A stretch of DNA of 64,000 nt, from contig JAJYEE010000002.1 in the NCBI GenBank assembly GCA_021790335.1, positions 68,164 through 132,163 on the forward strand, in the 5' to 3' direction. The translations under genes were made by a program, and so were the position numbers. How positions within the stretch are numbered: the stretch's first letter is position 1; every line of letters begins with the position of its first letter. Positions 36,291 to 43,373 of this stretch are shown here, piece after piece. Origin of the DNA: Pseudomonadota bacterium (lineage in GTDB: Bacteria > Pseudomonadota > Gammaproteobacteria > Acidiferrobacterales > UBA6901). The notes under the pieces are model-generated. The model ran no database searches, was not told the origin of the DNA, and saw only the letters and a list, made by a program, of their open reading frames with translations.

Positions 36291-37989
36291 GCTGCGTGGA
36301 TCCGCTCTCCCCGGACCGGGCCGCGGCGCATTTTGCGGGTGCAGGTTCGCCGTGTCGCGCCGGCTGCGGGTCGCCGACGCGCGGGAGATCCCGAAACAGC
36401 CCGGCCCGCACCAGCCACGCGGTCTTGTCGAGCACCGTCAGGGCTTCATCTACGATCTCGCGGGCCGCCCTGCCTTCCCTTGTTGCCGCGATGATCTGCC
36501 GCGCGCCGACGCTCAGACGCAGGGCGCTCAGTGGCGTGGCGCCATCGCTTCCGCATACGACCGGCTGACCGAGCTGGCAGCGCAATCCGGCGGCTTTTTC
36601 CTCGGCGCGTGACAGGTGCAAATCCGGTCGATCAGTCAGGCGGGTCCTGATCAGCCGGTATACTGCCTGAGTTTCTTCCGGACCCAGGAACGCAGTGCCG
36701 GCACGGACTCCACTGCAGCGCAGCAGGAAGGGAAAGATCGTGGGGATGCTGTCCCAGCCATCGGTCCCTGTCAGCGGCCGACGGTCGATGTCCGGCACCG
36801 GCACTGCCCGGAACAGAGGGTCGTCCGCCAGCCGGCCAGCGATTGCCGTGGCGAAAATGCGCAGGAAGGCCCGGATCTCGGTTTCCGGCACTGCACGCAA
36901 GGCGCGCAGCTCGGCGAGCGCCGCCTCCCAGCGCAGCAACAGTCCGGGATTGGCGACCTGGTCGAGGAGCTCGGCTCCCTGCCAGTTGCGGGGCCATTCG
37001 GCGCGTGCCGAATAGGCCGACATCGCCCGGCCCAGAGACTGCTGGCGAAAACGGTCAGCGGCCGACTGCGGGATGAGCAAGGCGCCCGAAAAACTGGGTC
37101 CGCCGAGAAACTTGGATCCGGTCAGCGCAACCATGAAGCCCTGTTCCAGATAAGCGCGCACGGTCGATGCCGCGATGCGGAACTGACACGCGTCGACAAG
37201 CACATCGATCCTGTCCGGCATGGCGGTACGCAATGCCGCCATGCACGCCGGGCTCGGCACGAGCATTCCCGTTTTGCTCAGATCATTGAGAACCAGAAGA
37301 ACGCGGCGGCCGCGTGCCAACGCCTGCATGGCATGCTTCTCGACTGCTGCATCGATGTCCTGCGACGGGAGCGGACTGCCGTCCGCGCGGCGGATGGCGA
37401 CAGTCGCCACCGGTAGCGCAGCGTCCGGTCCGACCGGGCCGCCTTCAGCCACGCTGTCGCCGCGTGCGCTGCGGGAGCTGAAATGGCGGCAGGTGACGGC
37501 AGCTGGAACCCCGGCGCCGGTTTCGGTTCCGTCGATCATGATGACCAGTGGTGGCACCGGGTGGATGGTGCGCACCAGAGAGGCTGCAATCAGGTGAATG
37601 TCGGTGCCGGAGGCGGCAAATATGATCTCGGCACCAGGGGCGCCGGAAAGCTGTGCCAGCTCCAGGCGCATGCGCTCGAGTTCCCGGACATAGAGCGCGG
37701 CACGCGCACCGCCCGGCGTGCCGGCGAGCCGGTCGCGGAGACGGTCGGCCGCGCGAAATGCCGGATCGGAAATCGCCGAAGCCGTCGTGGATCCGTAAGC
37801 CGCCATGCCGGGATCCGGGAATGGCGTGCACCCATAGCGGTTAGCGCCACTGTACGGATCGAGTGCGATGCGGGCATCTCCACCTTCGACGAGCAGCTGC
37901 CCGGTCGTGGGGAAAGTGCGGGTCTGCCGTGGCGGCAAGAGCACTGTGTGCCGGGCTGCGGCGGATGCCCTGTAAAGCACGTTTCTCAT
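36238..37989 (-). CDS. Large fold-type I PLP-dependent enzyme (aminotransferase-like), third gene of an unassigned operon
   Basis: 583 aa. ATG 37989 overlaps the stop of the upstream ATP-grasp gene by ATGA; the track's longer ORF is antisense extension. Fold-type I features: PLP-ring aspartate in VLVDACQFR and Schiff-base lysine in ALTGSKFLGGPSFSG (~293). The N-terminal YSGANRYGCTPFPDPG and FAASGTDIHLIAASL resemble class V-like substrate and phosphate-binding loops. After ~450 there is an extra domain with no clear match. Reaction unknown. Translational coupling to the ATP-grasp and decarboxylase genes implies one pathway. Confidence 0.78.
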   Translation of the reverse strand: MRNVLYRASAAARHTVLLPPRQTRTFPTTGQLLVEGGDARIALDPYSGANRYGCTPFPDPGMAAYGSTTASAISDPAFRAADRLRDRLAGTPGGARAALYVRELERMRLELAQLSGAPGAEIIFAASGTDIHLIAASLVRTIHPVPPLVIMIDGTETGAGVPAAVTCRHFSSRSARGDSVAEGGPVGPDAALPVATVAIRRADGSPLPSQDIDAAVEKHAMQALARGRRVLLVLNDLSKTGMLVPSPACMAALRTAMPDRIDVLVDACQFRIAASTVRAYLEQGFMVALTGSKFLGGPSFSGALLIPQSAADRFRQQSLGRAMSAYSARAEWPRNWQGAELLDQVANPGLLLRWEAALAELRALRAVPETEIRAFLRIFATAIAGRLADDPLFRAVPVPDIDRRPLTGTDGWDSIPTIFPFLLRCSGVRAGTAFLGPEETQAVYRLIRTRLTDRPDLHLSRAEEKAAGLRCQLGQPVVCGSDGATPLSALRLSVGARQIIAATREGRAAREIVDEALTVLDKTAWLVRAGLFRDLPRVGDPQPARHGEPAPAKCAAARSGESGSTQLRTASAATMVHRAFGQR

Positions 37990-39254
37990 CCATCGCTCCA
38001 TGGACCGGAATGCGGCGCACGCGCCGCCGTCGCGGCAAGCATCTCGCGGAATGCCCGGAACACCTTGCGCATCGGTGCCTGCTTGTAGGGGAAAATATCG
38101 ACCGGATCCATCGCGTGAACCACCGCGCTGCTGTCGATCTCGAAAATCAGAAGCTGTCCGTCGGGTGTCTCGGCGCAGTCGATCACGAGATAGTCGAGTC
38201 CGATCCGCTCGTTGACGGCACGCAGGGCAGAGCCGTGCCGCAGCGCGAACCCGTCGTCGAACTCTTGCATGAAGCGCTCCTCCTCCAGCCGCTTCTCGGC
38301 GCTCTGCATCATGCCGGCGTTGATGTAATGGATCATCCAATGTTCGGACACCGCCATATGGCAGGCGAAGGGACGGCCCTGGATCAGCGCGATCCGGAAT
38401 TTGCGGAACAGGTGATCCCGGCCGCTGTAGTCGACAAAGCGTGCGATGCAGAAATGCTCCTGCGGCATGCCTTCCAGGTAGCTTGAAATCGCTTCGGGGC
38501 CGTCAATCTTCTCCAGGCCCCGGCCGGCATGCGAGTCGGTCGGGCGGATGATGATGGGGAACCCGCCGTCGCCGAGGACCATGCTGACATCAAGGGTTCT
38601 GTGGGCGATCTGCTCAAGAGCGGCACGCTCGATGCGCACCGATACCGGTGTGACGACTCCGGGGATGTCCCGCAGCAGCGCCGACGCAGTATCGCGCGAC
38701 AGGCGCGCGATCCGGTCAGGACGGTTGAGCACCGGCCGTGGCCAGTCCTTAAGTGCGCTCACCAGTTCTTTCAGCAGCGGTCTGTTGTTCTCGGACTCTC
38801 CGACAGCCACGAACAGCAGATCATGCTCCGGGATGGCTGCCGGAATCGGCAAGGACGCAGACAGGTACAGCATGTCCAGCTGCACATCGGAATCCTGAAT
38901 CAGAAATTCAATCGGAGTATTCGACATCAGATCGCCCGGCGCCATGAGTACGAGCACGCGTATTGCGACCCGGCCATCGTCCGGCGCGATCTGGTATAGC
39001 CTGCTGAGGGCCAACGCCTGCTGCTGGGCATTGAGCGCAAGATCCGGTTTTCCGACCAACTGCAGCATCGTGGCCAAATCCATGAGGGCATTGGCATCGC
39101 CCAGATCCTGCTGGACACGCGCAATGAATCCGGACCCGATCGCGTTCAGATCACCCCCGGCGCACAGCTTCTTCATCAGCGCCGCCATGCCCTGCAACGG
39201 TTGGTGGATGTGGCGGGTGTCCGTGCCTGCCCGCCTGACTGCCTCACTCGTCAT
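37986..39254 (-). CDS. TPR-like/ATP-grasp ligase, second gene of an unassigned operon
   Basis: 422 aa from ATG 39254, which has GGAGG immediately upstream and overlaps the decarboxylase end by 11 bases. Residues ~25-85 look like a degenerate TPR pair (LMDLATMLQLVGKPDLALNAQQQALAL). From ~200 on, a RimK-like ATP-grasp domain: PIIIRPTDSHAGRGLEKI (glycine-rich lid), YSGRDHLFRKFRIALIQG and the metal-binding IFEIDSSAVVHAMDP. ATP-grasp enzymes join a carboxylate to an amine through an acyl-phosphate. The amine could come from the neighbouring decarboxylase; that is inference. Confidence 0.78.
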   Translation of the reverse strand: MTSEAVRRAGTDTRHIHQPLQGMAALMKKLCAGGDLNAIGSGFIARVQQDLGDANALMDLATMLQLVGKPDLALNAQQQALALSRLYQIAPDDGRVAIRVLVLMAPGDLMSNTPIEFLIQDSDVQLDMLYLSASLPIPAAIPEHDLLFVAVGESENNRPLLKELVSALKDWPRPVLNRPDRIARLSRDTASALLRDIPGVVTPVSVRIERAALEQIAHRTLDVSMVLGDGGFPIIIRPTDSHAGRGLEKIDGPEAISSYLEGMPQEHFCIARFVDYSGRDHLFRKFRIALIQGRPFACHMAVSEHWMIHYINAGMMQSAEKRLEEERFMQEFDDGFALRHGSALRAVNERIGLDYLVIDCAETPDGQLLIFEIDSSAVVHAMDPVDIFPYKQAPMRKVFRAFREMLAATAARAPHSGPWSDG

Positions 39255-40812
39255 GATGCCTCCAGTTGCGGGCGCTGTATCGGCGGCCAATCCCGAGCGT
39301 CGCTTCGATGAAAATATCCATGTCCTCGTCTGCCGTGCGGTGATTCACGATGGCGGCGCGGATTGCAAGCTGGCCTCCGACTGTCGTGGTCGATGGAGCT
39401 GCAATTCCCGATTCCTGCAGGTCGGCAACGATGTTCGCATTCAGCTTGTCGGACGCGTCACCGCGGTAGCGGAAGCAGACAATGTTCAGAGATACCGGAG
39501 CAAGGAGTTCGAGTTCCGGTTCGGTCTCGATTCTGCCGCCAAGGTATCGGGCCCGAGCACAGCAGCCGGAAATGGCCTGGCCAAGGTGGTCTGCGCCATA
39601 TACGCTGATCGTGAACCAGGTTTTGAGGGCCCGGAAGCCGCGCGACAGATCGGGGCCGAAATCGCAGGGCCACGGCGATCCGGAAGCCATTCCGCGTTGT
39701 CCGCGCCCCAGATACGGGGCGGGGGTGGCAAATGTGTCGTGATGCAGAGCGCCATCGCGCACCATCACGAATCCCGCGTCATAGGGGACCTGACCCCATT
39801 TGTGGAAATCGAAAGCGATCGAATCCGCGCGCTCCAATCCGGCCAGACGCGGCGCAATATCGGCAGCCAGCATCCCGAGCGCACCGTAAGCCCCGTCCAC
39901 GTGAAACCAGAGTTGTTGGCGCTGCGCCACGTCCGCCAGTTCTGCGAGATTGTCTATGGCGCCGACGTCAACGGTCCCAGCGGTTCCAGCGATGAAAAAG
40001 GGGGTAAATCCAGCACCCCGGTCCTCAACGATGGCCGCTTCAAGCGCACGGATATCCATCTGATGCCTGTGATCCAGGGGGATGATCCGCAGAGCATCGA
40101 CCCCGATGCCCGAGAGGTCGAGCGCGCGGGCAAGCGAACTGTGGGCGGATGCCGACGCATAAGCCCGCAGGCGGGTCCCGGTGGCGGCGACGCCGCGCGC
40201 ACGAACTGCCGGGCCGAGCGCGCCGGTGCGGGCGACCAGAACCGCGATAAAATTGGCCATCGAGGTACCCGTCACGAACAGTCCGCTTGCGCCGGTGGGA
40301 AATCCGAACAGTTCGCGCATCCAGTGCAGCACCTGCCGTTCTAGCGCAATCGGCGCCTGGTCGCGCCCGCCCAGATTGGCATTGAGTCCTGCTGCCAGCA
40401 TCTCGGCCAGCATGCCCACGGCTGTGCCGCCGCCGTGAACCCAGCCCATGAAACGCGGGTGCGCATTGCCCAACGCATACGGCAACACTGACTCCATGAA
40501 CACCTCATGAACGCTTTCGAGGTCGGATGGGTGGCGGGGCAGGGGCTGATCGAATCGACGACGGACCGCTTCGGGAGCCGGCTGCCAGACTGGGCGCTCG
40601 CGAATCCCTTCCAGGTAATCCAGCATGTCGTCGAGCATCCGGTGGCCCTGGGTGCGCAACGCCTCCCAGTCCTGGGGATCAAGCGATTGCGCACCGTCCG
40701 GTTCCGCAGGCGGCTTCGGGCGCGCCAGAATCGGGTCGTCCACAGCGCCAGATTTCTGGCGTATGCGGCGTTTGTATCTGGGCCGAGGGCTTGTCGTTTG
40801 CAAGTGGCGCAA
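39244..40812 (-). CDS. PLP-dependent group II decarboxylase (aromatic amino acid/glutamate decarboxylase-like)
   Basis: 522 aa from TTG 40812; GGA lies five bases upstream but the exact start is uncertain. The group II fold is complete: HPRFMGWVHGGGT, FVTGTSMANFIAVLVAR, WFHVDGAYGALGML with the PLP aspartate, and the lysine in AFDFHKWGQVPYD (~338). The enzyme decarboxylates an L-amino acid to an amine. The first ~40 residues are basic and non-conserved. It is the first gene of a three-gene overlapping operon with an ATP-grasp ligase and another PLP enzyme. Substrate specificity cannot be read. Confidence 0.85.
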   Translation of the reverse strand: MRHLQTTSPRPRYKRRIRQKSGAVDDPILARPKPPAEPDGAQSLDPQDWEALRTQGHRMLDDMLDYLEGIRERPVWQPAPEAVRRRFDQPLPRHPSDLESVHEVFMESVLPYALGNAHPRFMGWVHGGGTAVGMLAEMLAAGLNANLGGRDQAPIALERQVLHWMRELFGFPTGASGLFVTGTSMANFIAVLVARTGALGPAVRARGVAATGTRLRAYASASAHSSLARALDLSGIGVDALRIIPLDHRHQMDIRALEAAIVEDRGAGFTPFFIAGTAGTVDVGAIDNLAELADVAQRQQLWFHVDGAYGALGMLAADIAPRLAGLERADSIAFDFHKWGQVPYDAGFVMVRDGALHHDTFATPAPYLGRGQRGMASGSPWPCDFGPDLSRGFRALKTWFTISVYGADHLGQAISGCCARARYLGGRIETEPELELLAPVSLNIVCFRYRGDASDKLNANIVADLQESGIAAPSTTTVGGQLAIRAAIVNHRTADEDMDIFIEATLGIGRRYSARNWRHHDE

Positions 40813-41278
40813 TATATTCCAGGTTTAACGGGGGTTCAGGGCCGGACAGCGCCTTCCAATACCCCGTGGCTTGCAATTTCTGTTCCGTGTATGGCTATTG
40901 AAGGAGGCCGCGGCAGACCAGATATGGCCAGAAAGGCCTAGAAACGGTACCTGACCCGGGCGCGGTTGCATCGAACCGGCCACGCTGCCAACGGCTCTAC
41001 CATCGTCGGAGGTTGCCGGGGCGATCTGCTGGTGGCTACCCACAAAAGCGGGTCTGGAAACTGCCCATAATGTGATTGTTTATCCAGAAGTACAGCACGG
41101 GTTTTCTGCGATAAACGTGACACCTGCGATCCAGCTGCGAGCGACCATGCGTGGAAACGAACTATAGGGATGTTTAAAACTGAACTAGAGTTCGGCAAAA
41201 ATGACCGCCATCCGTAGACGGCAACTCAGAGGATCATCCGAACGTAACGGTGAGCCGAAAAGAAGGAGTAATTTGGTC
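40813..41278. other. Promoter region between decarboxylase operon and small peptide ORF
   Basis: No confident gene in 466 bases. It separates the divergent decarboxylase operon and peptide ORF, so both promoters should lie here. Confidence 0.4.
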
Positions 41279-41392
41279 ATGAGCAAGGGCTACCATCTCA
41301 ATGACCGACACTGCTCAATCCCGCCCGAGCAGTATTTTCCATATGAATCCGGACCGCCGATCTGTAATGATATCGCCTTGGCCTGCGACTGA
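41279..41392 (+). CDS. 37-aa Cys-containing peptide ORF (candidate small protein or precursor peptide)
   Basis: ATG 41279 has AAGGAG 11 bases upstream. The track joins it to a longer start at 41201 with no better signal. The peptide starts MSKGYHLNDRHC, has a Pro/Tyr-rich middle PPEQYFPYESGPP and ends ICNDIALACD, with three cysteines. It has no signal peptide or membrane helix. It lies upstream of and divergent from the decarboxylase/ATP-grasp/PLP operon and convergent with a class V aminotransferase. It could be a modified-peptide precursor, a small protein of another kind, or spurious. Confidence 0.4.
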   Translation: MSKGYHLNDRHCSIPPEQYFPYESGPPICNDIALACD

Positions 41393-41394
41393 GA

Positions 41395-41461
41395 CGCTCT
41401 CTCAGATTAAGTAATATTTAGGTTGAAGTATATCTCATAAAATATTGTTTATATGTATAAA
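41395..41461. other. AT-rich stretch between convergent peptide ORF and aminotransferase gene
   Basis: About 67 bases of unusually AT-rich DNA (TAATATTTAGG, AAAATATTGTTTATATG) in a GC-rich neighbourhood. It could be a terminator region or an A/T-rich scar; no clear hairpin was found. Confidence 0.4.
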
Positions 41462-42598
41462 TTATAAAGAAATTAGATCAAGCACCTGTTCCAGTACTTC
41501 GGTCCGGTGATAGGCATGCGGCGATAGCCGGATACCGCCGCCGCGCTGCGCGCAGATAACACGCTGCTCCTGCAAGTGCCGAAAGAGCGTTGCAGACGGA
41601 ATGGTCCGGTGGCGGAAGCTGACAATTCCCGCGTAGCGTCCCGGCTCATTGCGAGTGAGAAGCTCCAGTCTCGGATTGGCGCTGATACCCTCCATAAGCA
41701 GGCGCGCGTGGCCGAGCACACGGCCCTCGAGCTCGGTCAGTCCGATCTCCTCCAGCAGTTCCAGGCTTGCGGCAAATGCATGGATACCCAGCATGTTGGG
41801 ACTACCGCATTCAAAGCGGCGCGCCGAAGCTGCCGCGCTCCACTCGAGGCGATCAAAATCCTCCGGATGGTCGGTCATGTGCCAGCCATATTCGTGCAAT
41901 GTAAGCCGCTCGCGCCAGTAGGGGGAGCAGTAGAATACCGCGATGCCCTCGGGTCCGAGCATCCATTTGTGCGCATCGGAGGCCAGAAAGTCGATGCCCA
42001 TCTCCTGCACATCGTGGGGCACCACACCCAGACCCTGAATCGCATCCACGCAAAACGCGATACCGCGCCCGCGGCACTGGCGCCCCAAGCGGGCGAGATC
42101 CAGACGCAGACCCGTGACGTAGTGGATACTGCTCACCGACAGCAGGCGGGTGCGGTCATCCGCCGCCGCCAGCAAGGCCGATTCCGGATCTTCGCAATGT
42201 GCCAGCGGCACCTGGCGCAGCTCGACTCCGTATCGGCTCAATGACTCCCACACGATGCGGTTAGAAGGAAACTCGCCCGCCGCGATCACGACGTTATCGC
42301 CGGCGTGCCATGGGAATCCGTGGGCGATCATGGACAGCCCTTCCGATGTATTTTTGACGAGCGCGATATCCTCGGGTGACAGGGCATTGACCTGACGCGC
42401 AAGCTGCACACGCAGCGTGCGTTCCTGGTCCAGCCAGGATGGGTAGTCGTGCGCACCCATGTCGACGCACTCCGCGGCAAACCGGCGCACGGCGTCTCCG
42501 GTGCGCGTCGGCCAGGGTGCGACGGCCGCGTGATTGAGATACAACAGGTTCGAGTCTACGGGAAATTCCTGCTCGAAAAGCTCGATCAGATCTGTCAT
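41462..42598 (-). CDS. Class V aminotransferase (cysteine desulfurase/isopenicillin-epimerase-like)
   Basis: 378 aa from ATG 42598; the track start at 42646 is a TTG. Fold-type I features: NHAAVAPWP at the N-terminus, VKNTSEGLSMIAHG, CVDAIQGLGVVPHDVQEMGIDFLASDAHKWMLGPEG with the PLP lysine (~211), and RFECGSPNMLGIHAF. It lacks a clear SufS/IscS catalytic-cysteine loop, so desulfurase activity is doubtful. Relatives act on varied substrates. It is on the same strand as the decarboxylase operon, 650 bases upstream of it. A functional tie to that operon is possible but unproven. Confidence 0.82.
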   Translation of the reverse strand: MTDLIELFEQEFPVDSNLLYLNHAAVAPWPTRTGDAVRRFAAECVDMGAHDYPSWLDQERTLRVQLARQVNALSPEDIALVKNTSEGLSMIAHGFPWHAGDNVVIAAGEFPSNRIVWESLSRYGVELRQVPLAHCEDPESALLAAADDRTRLLSVSSIHYVTGLRLDLARLGRQCRGRGIAFCVDAIQGLGVVPHDVQEMGIDFLASDAHKWMLGPEGIAVFYCSPYWRERLTLHEYGWHMTDHPEDFDRLEWSAAASARRFECGSPNMLGIHAFAASLELLEEIGLTELEGRVLGHARLLMEGISANPRLELLTRNEPGRYAGIVSFRHRTIPSATLFRHLQEQRVICAQRGGGIRLSPHAYHRTEVLEQVLDLISL

Positions 42599-43373
42599 GG
42601 ATGGTGCCGGTATCCCCAGGGAGAAGCGATTTTGTTCGGTTCGCAAAGGAGCCTGGAGGAAAGCCCCATACGCTAACCATGCTGGATGACAACGGCACGG
42701 ATCATATCAAGCCGCGCGCCGCGCGTCTCGTTCTCTCTGGCACGCAGCGGCGCTTCCGGCACCCGTGCAGCATCGCCATCGAGCACATCCCGGATGACAC
42801 CGCGTGATCCGGACAATTTGAGCGATTTCGTTGCGTGACGGCAACGGATGGTGTACCAATCTCCGATGCACTGCGAAAAGCCGACTTCCCGTGTTGCGCG
42901 AATGAAGGCAGGAATGCAGCCTGCCGGCGTGGGTAATGGTCTGATCATCGGAACCATCACCGATTCCGGCGGTATTGAGAATCTTGCCTGCAACGAAGCC
43001 ATGAATGCCGAAGATGCCATCCGTCGCGCCTTCCGTGGCCTGTTTCTAAGTGCCGCGGCGTGAGGTGTTCGCTGGGCACACGGCCGCCATGCGAATCCGG
43101 ACTCGACGTGTCTGTGTATACGTTCCGGCTCAGACCGGCTGACGGCCAGGATGGAACGGCCATGAGATGCTGCTTCGGCCGCGGTTCGCGCAGGCCGCCT
43201 TGGGGCGCTTCGTGCGGCTCAACCACAGAAAAACCCGAGCCGGTGTGCGGGCTGAGGGATGGCGTCGCCGGCGCTTCAGGAATGAAGCGGTCGGTTTACT
43301 CGAAATCCTTCCGGACGCCGTGCCGTATGCTGTCGCTGCAGTGCTGGCGTTCCGGGGTCTACAGGATGGAACT
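42599..43373. other. 775-base region before the P-type ATPase without a confident gene
   Basis: ORFs on both strands (for example 42673-43020 minus, 42848-43063 plus) have no recognised domain, good ribosome site or supporting context. The region may hold eroded genes. Confidence 0.35.

Noticed and set aside
40907-40942. GGAGG followed by ATG as a small gene start
   Set aside because: The frame closes after five codons (ATGGCCAGAAAGGCCTAG).
42673-43020. 115-aa minus-strand ORF upstream of the aminotransferase
   Set aside because: It has a plausible look but no recognised domain or ribosome site, and a competing plus-strand ORF overlaps it. It is not strong enough to call.
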